A DNA stretch of 64,000 bases from 39-52-133 sp035531075 (GTDB lineage Bacteria; Pseudomonadota; Gammaproteobacteria; Burkholderiales; Gallionellaceae): positions 124,001-188,000 of the forward strand of contig DATKTO010000038.1 in assembly GCA_035531075.1 (NCBI GenBank), in the 5' to 3' direction. Numbering within the stretch: the stretch's first letter is position 1; every line of letters begins with the position of its first letter. The notes under the pieces are model-generated. The model saw nothing but the letters and a program-made list of their open reading frames with translations. It was not told the origin of the DNA and searched no databases. The translations under genes and the position numbers were made by a program. Positions 54,852-64,000 of this stretch are shown here, in pieces.

Positions 54852-55322
54852 GTGAATATCAACGCAACCTTGTTGGGACAGGCAATTACATTTGCTATTC
54901 TCATCTGGTTCACCATGAAGTTCGTGTGGCCGCCGCTGATGGCGGCCATGGCAGAACGCGCCAAGACCATCGCTGATGGACTGGCTGCTGCTGAACGTGG
55001 CAAACACGATTTGGAATTGGCAGAAAAACGCGCTGCAGAAATCTTGCGCCAGGGAAAAGAAAAAGCATCTGAAATTATTGCTGCGAGCGAAAAGCGTGCG
55101 AGCGAAATAGTGGAAGAAGCCAAGGCGCAGGCAAGAGCTGAAGGTGACCGAATTCTTGTGGCAGCAAAGGCAGATATCGATCAAGAGGTATTTCGTGCGA
55201 AAGAACACCTGCGCACGCAAGTGTCAGCCGTTGCACTGGCTGGCGCCGGAAAAATCCTGGGTCGTGAAATTGATGCCAAGGCGCACAATGACCTGCTCGA
55301 TAAACTCGTCGCGGAAATTTAA
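54852..55322 (+). CDS. atpF: ATP synthase F0 subunit b
   Basis: 156 residues: one N-terminal helix (LLGQAITFAILIWFTMKFVW) and a long charged coiled coil with ASEIIAASEKRASEIVEEAK, forming the peripheral stalk. The start codon is GTG at 54852 with AAAGG upstream. Confidence 0.95.
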   Translation: MNINATLLGQAITFAILIWFTMKFVWPPLMAAMAERAKTIADGLAAAERGKHDLELAEKRAAEILRQGKEKASEIIAASEKRASEIVEEAKAQARAEGDRILVAAKADIDQEVFRAKEHLRTQVSAVALAGAGKILGREIDAKAHNDLLDKLVAEI

Positions 55323-55327
55323 ACGCC

Positions 55328-55861
55328 ATGTCCCAAGCTATAACAGTCGCACGACCATATGCTCAGGCAGCATTTGATGAAGCTCAAAAACTGGGCGAAT
55401 TAAAAGCCTGGTCTGAAATGCTGCACGCTGCTGCTGAAGCAGTTGCGCAGCAGGACATGCAGTCCATTATTCGTAGCACACGCGTCACTGCAGCGCAACT
55501 GAACAACGTCATGTTGGCAGTATGCGGCGGCAAGCTGAATGCTACGGCACATAACTTCATCAAATTGCTGATAGAGAACAAGCGGTTGGATGTTTTGCCA
55601 GAAATTTTGGAAATGTTTGAAATTCTTCGTGCTGAGGCAGAGAAAAGTGTGGATGTAGTTGTTACCTCCGCCTTTGATCTGAATGATGCACAAAAACAAA
55701 AAATTGCTGCGGCACTTAAAGTCCGTATGGGACGCGAAATTAAACTCAGCTGCGAAACAAATCGCGATTTGCTGGGTGGAGTTGTTATTCGCGCTGGAGA
55801 CAAAGTAATTGACGGCTCAGCGCGTACGCGCTTATCTGAGCTGGCAGTTGCCTTGGCTTGA
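55328..55861 (+). CDS. atpH: ATP synthase F1 subunit delta
   Basis: 177 residues. ITVARPYAQAAFDEA near the start and the C-terminal GGVVIRAGDKVIDGSARTRLSEL are delta-subunit signatures. It connects the stalk to F1. Five bases after atpF. Confidence 0.95.
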   Translation: MSQAITVARPYAQAAFDEAQKLGELKAWSEMLHAAAEAVAQQDMQSIIRSTRVTAAQLNNVMLAVCGGKLNATAHNFIKLLIENKRLDVLPEILEMFEILRAEAEKSVDVVVTSAFDLNDAQKQKIAAALKVRMGREIKLSCETNRDLLGGVVIRAGDKVIDGSARTRLSELAVALA

Positions 55862-55892
55862 TCATCGAAATATCGAAATAAGGAAAAGTCAG

Positions 55893-57434
55893 ATGAAGCT
55901 CAACCCTTCTGAAATTAGCAATTTGATTCGCAGCCGCATCGAAAATTTCGACGCGCTAACCGAAGCGCGTACCGAAGGTACTGTGGTCAGCGTAAGCGAC
56001 GGTATTGTTCGTATCCACGGTCTGTCAGACGTAATGCAAGGTGAAATGTTGGAGTTCCCGGGCAATACATTTGGTTTGGCACTGAATCTTGAGCGTGACT
56101 CTGTTGGTGCAGTTATTCTTGGTGAGTACGAGCACATCAGTGAAGGCGATACTGTTAAATGTACCGGTCGTATTCTGGAAGTGCCAGTAGGTCCGGAATT
56201 GCGCGGCCGCGTAGTTAACGCATTGGGTCAGCCAATTGATGGCAAAGGTCCTATCAATGCGAAGATGACCGACAAAATCGAAAAAACGGCGCCAGGTGTT
56301 ATGGCACGTAAATCAGTTGACCAGCCAGTTCAAACCGGTTTGAAGTCAATTGACTCAATGGTTCCCATTGGTCGTGGTCAGCGCGAGTTGATCATTGGTG
56401 ACCGTCAGACTGGTAAGAGCGCGATTGCAGTTGACGCGATCATCAACCAGAAAGGTCAGAACATGACCTGCGTATACGTGGCGATTGGTCAGAAAGCATC
56501 GACTATTGCCAACGTAGTGCGCAAGCTGGAAGAGCATGGCGCAATGGGTTACACCATTGTGGTTGTGGCTTCAGCTTCTGAGTCTGCGGCGATGCAATAC
56601 CTGGCACCATACTCTGGTTGCACCATGGGCGAATACTTCCGTGATCGTGGCGAAGATGCATTGATCGTTTACGACGACTTGACCAAGCAAGCTTGGGCCT
56701 ACCGTCAGATCTCTCTGCTGTTGCGCCGTCCACCCGGTCGTGAAGCTTATCCTGGTGACGTTTTCTACCTGCACTCACGTTTGCTTGAGCGTGCAGCGCG
56801 CGTTAACGCAGAATATGTTGAGGAATTTACCAAAGGTGCAGTTAAAGGCAAAACTGGTTCATTGACTGCATTGCCAGTGATTGAAACAGCGGCTGGTGAC
56901 GTTTCTGCCTTCGTTCCAACCAACGTAATTTCGATTACCGACGGGCAGATCTTCCTTGACGTTGACCTGTTCAACTCGGGTGTGCGTCCAGCGATCAACG
57001 CCGGTATTTCAGTTTCTCGCGTCGGTGGTGCAGCGCAAACTAAAGTAATTAAGAAGCTGGGTGGCGGCGTACGTCTGGCCTTGGCTCAGTACCGTGAATT
57101 GGCAGCTTTTGCAGCCTTTGCATCCGATCTGGACGAAGTTACCCGCAAGCAGCTCGAGCGCGGCAAACTGGTTACCGAATTGATGAAGCAGTTGCAGTTT
57201 GCACCAATGTCTGTTGCCGAAATGGCGGTGACCCTGTTTGCTGTAAACAAAGGTTACTTCGATGACGTTGAGGTAAAGAAGGCCTTGGCATTTGAATCAG
57301 CACTGATCGCTTACTTGAAATCCAAGAATAAGGATCTGATGGACACTGTCAATGCGACTACCGATTTGAACGCAGATAACGAGAAGCTATTGTCCGCTGC
57401 GATCGAAGCCTTTAAGTCCACCGCAGTTTACTAA
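55893..57434 (+). CDS. atpA: ATP synthase F1 subunit alpha
   Basis: 513 residues from the ATG at 55893 (AAGGAAAAG upstream). The P-loop is GDRQTGKSA near 170; the signature PAINAGISVSRVGGAAQ lies near 365-380. Non-catalytic nucleotide-binding subunit. Confidence 0.97.
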   Translation: MKLNPSEISNLIRSRIENFDALTEARTEGTVVSVSDGIVRIHGLSDVMQGEMLEFPGNTFGLALNLERDSVGAVILGEYEHISEGDTVKCTGRILEVPVGPELRGRVVNALGQPIDGKGPINAKMTDKIEKTAPGVMARKSVDQPVQTGLKSIDSMVPIGRGQRELIIGDRQTGKSAIAVDAIINQKGQNMTCVYVAIGQKASTIANVVRKLEEHGAMGYTIVVVASASESAAMQYLAPYSGCTMGEYFRDRGEDALIVYDDLTKQAWAYRQISLLLRRPPGREAYPGDVFYLHSRLLERAARVNAEYVEEFTKGAVKGKTGSLTALPVIETAAGDVSAFVPTNVISITDGQIFLDVDLFNSGVRPAINAGISVSRVGGAAQTKVIKKLGGGVRLALAQYRELAAFAAFASDLDEVTRKQLERGKLVTELMKQLQFAPMSVAEMAVTLFAVNKGYFDDVEVKKALAFESALIAYLKSKNKDLMDTVNATTDLNADNEKLLSAAIEAFKSTAVY

Positions 57435-57446
57435 GCGGGGTTCCTC

Positions 57447-58316
57447 ATGGCTGGTAGCAAAGAGATACGCACAAAAATCAAGAGTGTAGAAAATACACGG
57501 AAGATTACTCGCGCCATGGAAATGGTGGCGGCAGCTAAGATGCGCAAATCGCAGCAACGTATGCGTGCAGCGCGTCCCTATGCGGAAAAAATTCGTCAGG
57601 TTGCTGCTCACCTGTCGCACGCCAATTCGGAGTATAAGCATCCGTATTTGATAAAGCGTGACGCGGTTAAAAATGTCGGAATAATTCTGGTTACTTCTGA
57701 CAAAGGCTTGTGTGGCGGTTTGAATACAAACGTGCTGCGTTTGGCTCTGGGTAAGATGAAAGAGTTCGAAACAAAGGGCACAGGTATTCGTGTCACGCCA
57801 ATTGGCAACAAAGGCTTTAGTTTTATGAGTCGGGTTGGCGCGAATATACAGTCTCATTTGATCGGCTTGGGCGATACGCCGCACATTGTAAATTTGATTG
57901 GTGCAGTTAAGGTCATGCTGGATGCTTATGTAGCCGGCGAAGTTGATGCAATTTACATCAGCTACAACCATTTCGTTAATACGATGAAGCAAGAGCCGGT
58001 ATTTGAGCAATTGCTGCCGTTGTCCGATGCAAATTTGGGTTCAGATAATACGGGTTCATGGGATTACATCTATGAACCAGATGCACAGGCAGTCATTGAT
58101 GAAATGTTGCTGCGTTATGTTGAGTCTTTGGTTTACACCGCAGTAACAGAAAACCAGGCGGCAGAGCAAAGTGCACGTATGGTGGCGATGAAAGCCGCTT
58201 CCGATAACGCGAAAGCCGTTATTGGTGAACTTAAACTGGTTTACAACAAAGCGCGTCAAGCAGCGATCACCAAGGAAATTTCCGAAATCGTCGCCGGTGC
58301 AGCTGCGGTAAGTTAA
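57447..58316 (+). CDS. atpG: ATP synthase F1 subunit gamma
   Basis: 289 residues. KEIRTKIKSVENTRKITRAMEMVAA at the N-terminus, TSDKGLCGGLN near 85-95 and the C-terminal ITKEISEIVAGAAAV helix are diagnostic. It is the rotating shaft inside F1. Confidence 0.97.
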   Translation: MAGSKEIRTKIKSVENTRKITRAMEMVAAAKMRKSQQRMRAARPYAEKIRQVAAHLSHANSEYKHPYLIKRDAVKNVGIILVTSDKGLCGGLNTNVLRLALGKMKEFETKGTGIRVTPIGNKGFSFMSRVGANIQSHLIGLGDTPHIVNLIGAVKVMLDAYVAGEVDAIYISYNHFVNTMKQEPVFEQLLPLSDANLGSDNTGSWDYIYEPDAQAVIDEMLLRYVESLVYTAVTENQAAEQSARMVAMKAASDNAKAVIGELKLVYNKARQAAITKEISEIVAGAAAVS

Positions 58317-58376
58317 AGTGCGCGACATCAGTCGCGCCTGTGTACAGAATTAAACTATAAAGCGGGGAATCTTAAA

Positions 58377-59774
58377 ATGAGTCAAGGCAAGATTGTTCAG
58401 TGTATCGGTGCGGTGGTAGACGTTGAGTTTCCACGCGACAAGATGCCCAAAGTGTACGATGCTCTGAAAGTAAAGGTTGATACAACTTCTGTTGCAGAAC
58501 AGGACCTGACACTTGAAGTGCAGCAACAAATCGGTGACGGCGTAGTTCGTACCATCGCCATGGGTTCGTCCGACGGCTTGCGTCGCGGTATGATCGTGGA
58601 AAACTCAGGTAGCCAGATCACTGTGCCGGTTGGTGAGGGTACACTGGGTCGTATCATGGACGTGCTGGGCCGCCCAATTGACGGCGCCGGTGCAGTCGCT
58701 GGTAATGAGCGTCGCTCCATTCACCAGAAAGCACCAAAGTTTGATGAACTTTCTCCATCTACAGATTTGCTGGAAACAGGAATCAAGGTTATTGACCTGG
58801 TTTGCCCGTTTGCCAAGGGTGGTAAGGTTGGTCTGTTCGGCGGCGCGGGTGTAGGCAAGACTGTTAACATGATGGAGTTGATCAACAACATCGCTAAACA
58901 GCACTCCGGTCTATCCGTATTCGCAGGTGTCGGTGAGCGTACCCGTGAAGGTAACGACTTCTACCACGAAATGAAAGACTCCAACGTTCTGGATAAAGTT
59001 GCGATGGTGTTCGGTCAGATGAACGAACCGCCCGGTAACCGTCTGCGCGTTGCGCTGTCTGGTTTGACCATGGCTGAGAAATTCCGTGACGAAGGTCGTG
59101 ACATCCTGTTCTTCGTAGACAACATCTACCGCTACACACTCGCCGGTACCGAAGTATCAGCGCTGCTTGGCCGTATGCCATCAGCGGTAGGTTACCAGCC
59201 TACGCTGGCTGAAGAAATGGGCCGTCTGCAGGAGCGGATTGCTTCGACCAAGGTAGGTTCGATTACGTCGATTCAAGCGGTTTATGTTCCTGCGGACGAC
59301 TTGACTGACCCGTCTCCAGCTACTACCTTCTTGCATCTGGACTCGACCGTGGTTCTGTCGCGTGATATCGCTTCTCTGGGTATTTACCCAGCGGTTGACC
59401 CACTGGATTCTACTTCACGTCAGCTGGATCCACTGGTTGTTGGCGAAGAGCATTACTCTGTTGCACGTGGCGTTCAGCAAACATTGCAGCGTTACAAAGA
59501 ATTGCGCGACATTATCGCGATTCTGGGTATGGACGAACTGGCTCCGGAAGACAAGCTGGCTGTGGCTCGTGCACGTAAAATCCAACGTTTCCTTTCACAA
59601 CCTTTCCACGTGGCCGAAGTATTTACCGGCAGCCCTGGCAAATATGTAACACTGAAAGAAACCATTAAAGGTTTCAAGGGTATCATCAGCGGTGAATATG
59701 ATCATCTGCCAGAGCAGGCGTTCTACATGGTTGGTTCGATTGATGAAGCTGTTGCCAAAGCCGCTACTCTTTAA
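58377..59774 (+). CDS. atpD: ATP synthase F1 subunit beta
   Basis: 465 residues. Catalytic P-loop GGAGVGKTVNMMELI near 154-168, GERTREGNDFYHEM near 190-203 and PAVDPLDSTSR near 340-350. Catalytic subunit of ATP synthesis. Confidence 0.98.
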   Translation: MSQGKIVQCIGAVVDVEFPRDKMPKVYDALKVKVDTTSVAEQDLTLEVQQQIGDGVVRTIAMGSSDGLRRGMIVENSGSQITVPVGEGTLGRIMDVLGRPIDGAGAVAGNERRSIHQKAPKFDELSPSTDLLETGIKVIDLVCPFAKGGKVGLFGGAGVGKTVNMMELINNIAKQHSGLSVFAGVGERTREGNDFYHEMKDSNVLDKVAMVFGQMNEPPGNRLRVALSGLTMAEKFRDEGRDILFFVDNIYRYTLAGTEVSALLGRMPSAVGYQPTLAEEMGRLQERIASTKVGSITSIQAVYVPADDLTDPSPATTFLHLDSTVVLSRDIASLGIYPAVDPLDSTSRQLDPLVVGEEHYSVARGVQQTLQRYKELRDIIAILGMDELAPEDKLAVARARKIQRFLSQPFHVAEVFTGSPGKYVTLKETIKGFKGIISGEYDHLPEQAFYMVGSIDEAVAKAATL

Positions 59775-59787
59775 ATAAGGATTGGAT

Positions 59788-60216
59788 ATGGCAATGACTA
59801 TTCAAGTCGATGTGGTAAGTGCCGAAGAGTCGATTTTTTCCGGCCTTGCTGAGCTAGTCATCATTCCAGGCGAAACCGGTGAGTTGGGTATTTACCCGCG
59901 CCATACGCCATTGTTGACCCGCATCAAGCCTGGCTCGGTCCGCCTCAAGCTGCCTGACCAAGCCGAAGACACCTTGATTTACGTGTCTGGTGGCATGCTG
60001 GAAGTTCAGCCTCATGTCGTCACCATCCTGGCTGACACCGCGATTCGCGGTGGAGATCTGGATGAAGCAAGAGCGCTGGAAGCGAAACGCGCGGCAGAAG
60101 AGGCAATGAAAAATCGCACTACTGATATCGATTACGCCGCCGCCCAAGCCGAATTGGCAGAAGCGATTGCGCAATTGGCGGCAATTCAAAAGCTGCGTCA
60201 TAAGAATCCGCATTAA
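59788..60216 (+). CDS. atpC: ATP synthase F1 subunit epsilon
   Basis: 142 residues from the ATG at 59788 (AAGG 7 bases upstream; the in-frame TTG at 59782 is less likely). GELGIYPRHTPLLTRIKPG near 30-48 is the family motif; a C-terminal helical pair follows. It inhibits ATP hydrolysis. Last gene of the atp operon, before a terminator. Confidence 0.95.
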   Translation: MAMTIQVDVVSAEESIFSGLAELVIIPGETGELGIYPRHTPLLTRIKPGSVRLKLPDQAEDTLIYVSGGMLEVQPHVVTILADTAIRGGDLDEARALEAKRAAEEAMKNRTTDIDYAAAQAELAEAIAQLAAIQKLRHKNPH

Positions 60217-60238
60217 TCTGATGATTGACGCTTCAAGG

Positions 60239-60262
60239 AAAACGGCTCAGGCCGTTTTTTTT
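60239..60262 (+). terminator. intrinsic terminator of the atp operon
   Basis: AAAACGGC, loop TCAG, GCCGTTTTTTTT: short GC stem with eight T, 22 bases after atpC. Confidence 0.9.
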
Positions 60263-60297
60263 GTTTATACTTCTGTATTACTGATTAATCGGGAACA

Positions 60298-61662
60298 ATG
60301 AATATGCTTAACATCGTTATTCTGGCAGCGGGCAAGGGAACCCGGATGCATTCCGACAAGCCTAAGGTCCTGCATGCTCTTGCTGGGATACCATTGCTGC
60401 AGCATGTTATGGATACAGCAATCCAGCTTGAGCCTGCCAAGACCTGCATTGTGTATGGTCATGGCGGGGAAGCAGTGCCGCTGGCAATGGCTCAATACCA
60501 AGCCAGTTTTGCATTGCAGGAGCCGCAACTGGGTACAGGTCATGCCGTGCAACAGGCAATGCCGGAATTGGATGATGCAAGCACTACGCTGGTACTGTAT
60601 GGCGATGTTCCGCTCATTCAGGTTGATACGCTAAAACAGCTTTTACAGACATCTGGCACACTCAGCCTGCTTACTTTGCATGCGGATAATCCAACAGGAT
60701 ACGGCCGCATCGTGCGAGACAATAATGAAAAAGTAATCAGTATAGTGGAGCAAAAAGATGCTACTCCCGAGCAACGTGCAATCAGTGAAGTAAATACCGG
60801 CATACTCGCAGCACCCACCCATTTGTTGCGCAATTGGCTGGCGAAATTAGGCAATAAAAATGCGCAAGGTGAGTACTACCTTACTGACATAGTCGCGATG
60901 GCCGTTGCGCAAGGACTGGAAGTAAGCACTACACAACCCGCCCATTCTTGGGAGGTCATGGGTATCAATAGCAAGGTTCAACTTGCTGAATTGGAACGTA
61001 TTTGGCAAGAAGAGCAGGCACTGCGGCTGTTGAACCAGGGCGTCACCTTGGCAGATCCGTCGCGGCTGGATGTGCGTGGCAAGTTAGTGTGTGGTCGCGA
61101 TGTCGAAATTGACGTAGGCTGCATTTTTGAGGGCGAGGTCCATCTGGGTAACCGGGTAAAAGTGGGCGCATACACGATCATCAAGAATTCCAATGTGAAT
61201 GCTGGCACCCATATTTCACCTTATAGCCATATCGATTCAGCGGAGTTAGGTGATAATTGCAGAATCGGACCTTACGCACGTTTGCGTCCCGGCACCAGGC
61301 TGCACAAGGATGTGCATATCGGAAATTTTGTTGAAATAAAAAACAGCGAGATTGCCAATGGCAGCAAGGCCAACCATCTGAGTTATATCGGTGACAGCAC
61401 GGTGGGTAGTCGTGTAAACATAGGTGCGGGTACGATCACCTGTAACTATGATGGTGCCAACAAACATCGCACGATAATCGAGGATGACGTTTTTATCGGA
61501 TCTGATACACAATTGATCGCACCGGTGACGGTTAAGCGTGGCAGTACAATAGGTGCTGGTTCCACTATCACCAGAGAAGCGCCAGAAAACGCATTGACAC
61601 TGTCGCGTTCCAAGCAACTTACCATTGCTGGCTGGCAGCGGCCGGTCAAGAAACCGAAATAG
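60298..61662 (+). CDS. glmU: bifunctional UDP-GlcNAc pyrophosphorylase / glucosamine-1-phosphate acetyltransferase
   Basis: 454 residues. The N-terminal uridyltransferase begins LNIVILAAGKGTRMHSDKPK; the C-terminal left-handed beta-helix has hexapeptide repeats and NIGAGTITCNYDG near 380-392. It makes UDP-N-acetylglucosamine for cell-wall and LPS synthesis. Start either ATG 60298 or 60304. GlmS, the previous enzyme of the pathway, is encoded next. Confidence 0.96.
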   Translation: MNMLNIVILAAGKGTRMHSDKPKVLHALAGIPLLQHVMDTAIQLEPAKTCIVYGHGGEAVPLAMAQYQASFALQEPQLGTGHAVQQAMPELDDASTTLVLYGDVPLIQVDTLKQLLQTSGTLSLLTLHADNPTGYGRIVRDNNEKVISIVEQKDATPEQRAISEVNTGILAAPTHLLRNWLAKLGNKNAQGEYYLTDIVAMAVAQGLEVSTTQPAHSWEVMGINSKVQLAELERIWQEEQALRLLNQGVTLADPSRLDVRGKLVCGRDVEIDVGCIFEGEVHLGNRVKVGAYTIIKNSNVNAGTHISPYSHIDSAELGDNCRIGPYARLRPGTRLHKDVHIGNFVEIKNSEIANGSKANHLSYIGDSTVGSRVNIGAGTITCNYDGANKHRTIIEDDVFIGSDTQLIAPVTVKRGSTIGAGSTITREAPENALTLSRSKQLTIAGWQRPVKKPK

Positions 61663-61748
61663 ATACAATATTGCATCTTATTGAGTATATTTAATATTTG
61701 TCAATTTAAAGAAGCGTTTATGCAAACGTTATTACAGGGAAATTAAAC

Positions 61749-63575
61749 ATGTGCGGTATTGTTGGTGCAGTTGCGCAGCGTAATGTTGTACCCATTTTAT
61801 TGCAGGGACTGCAGCGTCTCGAATATCGGGGGTACGACTCAGCCGGCTTGGTGGTGGTAAACGATCACAAGTTACAGCGCGCGCGCAGCACAGGGCGCGT
61901 CGCAGATTTAACGCTAAGAAGCGCGGATACCACTGGGCATCTGGGTGTCGCACATACACGCTGGGCAACCCATGGCGTGCCGAGTGAGCGCAATGCACAC
62001 CCGCATATGAGCGGCGAGAGCATAGCTGTTGTACACAATGGCATCATCGAAAACTATGAAGCATTGCGTACCAGCCTGACTGAACAAGGCTACGTGTTTA
62101 CCTCCGACACTGACACCGAGGTTATCGCTCACCTCATCCACAGCCACTATAAGAATGGTAGCACCCTGTTAAGCGCGACTCAGAAAGCTCTGGCAGAATT
62201 GGTGGGTGCTTACGCGATTGGCGTAGTGGCAGCTGACAATCCGCATCAGCTAGTTGCTGCACGCAAAGGCAGCCCCTTGCTGCTGGGTGTAGGCAACCAT
62301 GAAAATTTCATTGCATCCGATATGTCTGCGCTATTGGCAGTGACCAAGAATGTAGTCTATCTGGAAGAGGGCGATGTTGCAGAAATCGGTCTGGATAGCT
62401 ACCGGATATTTGATTCAAATGGCCGGGAAATTAAACGGCAGGTGCATGTCAGTGAATTGAGCAACGATAGCGTGGAACTTGGCGAATACAAGCATTACAT
62501 GCTGAAGGAAATTTTTGAGCAGCCACAGGCACTGGCAAACACCCTGGAGGCTGTTTGCAACAGCAAGTCCTTGATACCCGGCATCTTTGGCGCCGAAGCT
62601 GCGGCAGCCTTTGCAAAAATTGACAGCATCCTGATTCTGGCGTGCGGTACCAGCCATAATTCCGGGCTGGTTGCGCGCAACTGGCTGGAAGAAATCGCCG
62701 GCATTCCCTGCACTGTTGAAATAGCCAGCGAATATCGCTACCGGACCAGCGTGCCCAATCCCAACACCCTGGTGGTGACCATCTCGCAGTCGGGTGAGAC
62801 GGCAGATACGCTGGCGGCATTAAATCATGCCAAGGCCATTGGCCACCAGCAGACCCTGGCGATATGCAACGTTGCTGAAAGCGCCATCATCCGCCAGTCC
62901 AAGCTGCGTTTCCTGACGCGGGCAGGTCCTGAAATCGGCGTGGCCTCCACCAAGGCATTTACCACCCAGTTGGCAGGCCTCTTCTTGCTCACCCTGGTGC
63001 TGGCGAAACTGCGCGGGAAAATGAGCCAGCAACAAGAGCAGCAGCATCTGCAGGATTTGCGCCACCTGCCCAGTGCGGTGCAGGCCGTATTGAAGCTTGA
63101 GCCAGCCATTGCCAAACTGGCAGAACAATTTGCAAACAAACAACATGCATTGTTTCTAGGACGAGGCTTGCACTATCCGATTGCGCTGGAAGGCGCGCTC
63201 AAGCTCAAGGAAATTTCCTACATACACGCCGAAGCCTATCCCGCCGGAGAATTGAAGCATGGCCCCTTGGCCCTGGTAGACAAGGATATGCCGGTGATTG
63301 CGGTTGCGCCCAACGACATGCTGCTGGAAAAACTGAAATCCAATCTGCAGGAGGTGCGCGCACGCGGCGGAGAGCTGTTCGTCTTCGCCGATGCCAACAC
63401 GCGCATACAATCTTCCGAGGGCGTACATGTCATGCAAATGCCCGAACATGCGGGCTTTCTAAGCCCTATTCTGCACACCATCCCTTTACAACTGCTGGCA
63501 TATTACGTGGCATTGCAAAAGGGAACTGATGTAGACAAACCACGTAATCTCGCAAAGTCAGTGACAGTCGAATAG
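61749..63575 (+). CDS. glmS: glutamine--fructose-6-phosphate aminotransferase
   Basis: 608 residues. Cys2 (MCGIVGAV) is the glutaminase nucleophile after Met removal; TRWATHGVPSERNAHPH near 74-90 belongs to the same domain. Two SIS sugar-isomerase domains follow (LACGTSHNSGLVA near 298, SQSGETADTLAAL near 345), and the end is KPRNLAKSVTVE. It makes glucosamine-6-phosphate. I looked for a leader ribozyme in the 86 bases upstream and saw none. Confidence 0.97.
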   Translation: MCGIVGAVAQRNVVPILLQGLQRLEYRGYDSAGLVVVNDHKLQRARSTGRVADLTLRSADTTGHLGVAHTRWATHGVPSERNAHPHMSGESIAVVHNGIIENYEALRTSLTEQGYVFTSDTDTEVIAHLIHSHYKNGSTLLSATQKALAELVGAYAIGVVAADNPHQLVAARKGSPLLLGVGNHENFIASDMSALLAVTKNVVYLEEGDVAEIGLDSYRIFDSNGREIKRQVHVSELSNDSVELGEYKHYMLKEIFEQPQALANTLEAVCNSKSLIPGIFGAEAAAAFAKIDSILILACGTSHNSGLVARNWLEEIAGIPCTVEIASEYRYRTSVPNPNTLVVTISQSGETADTLAALNHAKAIGHQQTLAICNVAESAIIRQSKLRFLTRAGPEIGVASTKAFTTQLAGLFLLTLVLAKLRGKMSQQQEQQHLQDLRHLPSAVQAVLKLEPAIAKLAEQFANKQHALFLGRGLHYPIALEGALKLKEISYIHAEAYPAGELKHGPLALVDKDMPVIAVAPNDMLLEKLKSNLQEVRARGGELFVFADANTRIQSSEGVHVMQMPEHAGFLSPILHTIPLQLLAYYVALQKGTDVDKPRNLAKSVTVE

Positions 63576-63739
63576 TCACCAGACTAATATGCAGGATTAA
63601 GAGTTTGCGGCAAGGGCCTGCACAACAATTTGAACCGCAGCCCGCAGTCATAAGCCTGAAACAAACGATATTCCGAGTAATGGAAGATTAATGTTTGCCT
63701 GGCTTGCGCTCATCAGCCCGCCAACAGAGGGCAAATCAG

Positions 63740-64000
63740 ATGGCGGTAGTAGCCGTATTTAATCAGAAAGGCGGGGTGGGCAAAACCACAACCTGTCTGA
63801 ATGTCGCAGCCGTCTTGGCACAGGCCAAACGACATCCGATCGTCCTGGATATGGATCCTCAGGGACACTTAAGCTTGGCATGCGGCCTGAAAAACGGCAC
63901 GGCGTCGGATCTTAATATGGCCGAATTTTTTATAAAAAAAACGCCGCTAGCCAAACTGCTGCGCGACACACCCGCCGGCTGGCAAATTATTGCCTCATCC
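63740..64000 (+). CDS. second ParA/MinD-family ATPase, 3' end cut by window edge
   Basis: The frame is open from the ATG at 63740 to the right edge (87 residues). AVFNQKGGVGKTTTCLNVAA contains the deviant Walker A motif and VLDMDPQGHLSLACG the second nucleotide segment. AGAGGG lies 9 bases upstream. It differs clearly from the chromosomal ParA at 51608. Possible roles include partition of another replicon or positioning of a cell-pole, cellulose or chemotaxis complex; the missing downstream genes would decide. Confidence 0.85.
   Translation, partial: MAVVAVFNQKGGVGKTTTCLNVAAVLAQAKRHPIVLDMDPQGHLSLACGLKNGTASDLNMAEFFIKKTPLAKLLRDTPAGWQIIASS

Noticed and set aside
61663..61748. Possible glmS ribozyme or regulatory RNA before glmS
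   Set aside because: The spacer is only 86 bases, AT-rich and lacks the glmS ribozyme core; only a weak CGTTT/AAACG hairpin is present.
1..64000. tRNA, rRNA, CRISPR arrays, insertion sequences and prophage genes
   Set aside because: I looked for cloverleaf T-loops, regularly spaced repeats, transposase or integrase motifs and terminal repeats and saw none.

Overview
The window is the chromosomal replication-origin neighbourhood of a betaproteobacterium, most likely a member of Nitrosomonadales such as the Gallionellaceae; that taxonomic call is inference from gene order and protein character, not from a search. The evidence is a dnaA-dnaN-gyrB order without recF, a def-fmt-rsmB-DUF4390-ntrYX operon divergent from LysM-dprA-smg-topA, a tkt-gap-pgk-pyk-fba block typical of Calvin-cycle betaproteobacteria, and a gshA of the Acidithiobacillus/betaproteobacterial type. 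I found no insertion sequence, phage, CRISPR array, rRNA or tRNA. Nearly everything is core genome.

Layout. 1-5.1 kb: leftward genes for a TolC/CzcC-type outer membrane protein (cut by the left edge), a small Cys/His-containing exported protein, a FrnE-like DsbA-family protein, an AI-2E-family membrane protein and cysQ. A decayed lipoprotein pseudogene (2540-2810) lies among them on the other strand. 5.2-11 kb: gshA overlapping apbE, then a regulatory-type PTS set without a sugar permease (EIIA-Man, HPr, enzyme I), then a PilZ/YcgR-like protein. 11-13.2 kb: relA, leftward. 13.3-16.8 kb: metX-metW-ampG-small protein, preceded by a promoter, a SAM-II riboswitch and an intrinsic terminator. 16.8-19 kb: xthA, pyrE and a DUF4124 protein. 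19-28.3 kb: leftward tkt, gap, pgk, pyk, fba, fbp, purC. 28.4-34.5 kb: leftward def-fmt-rsmB-DUF4390-NtrY-like kinase and an NtrX-like regulator lacking the AAA+ domain. 34.6-40 kb: LysM protein, dprA, smg, topA.

40-45.1 kb: gyrB, dnaN and dnaA run leftward. From 45.2 kb everything runs rightward: rpmH, rnpA, yidD, yidC, mnmE, mnmG, rsmG, parA, parB, then atpIBEFHAGDC, glmU, glmS and the start of a second ParA-family gene cut by the right edge. The origin is probably in the AT-rich dnaN-dnaA spacer (43592-43791), which carries DnaA boxes and a run of five TAA triplets. Another DnaA box overlaps the predicted -35 element of dnaA. Two perfect 16-bp parS sites flank this region, one between gyrB and dnaN and one between mnmE and mnmG; with parA and parB nearby the whole ParABS system is in the window.

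The features most worth a second look are the SAM-II riboswitch, where an antiterminator/terminator switch can be drawn by hand, and the mnmE-mnmG parS site buried in a 34-bp perfect palindrome starting one base after a stop codon. I see no convincing entirely new multi-gene system.
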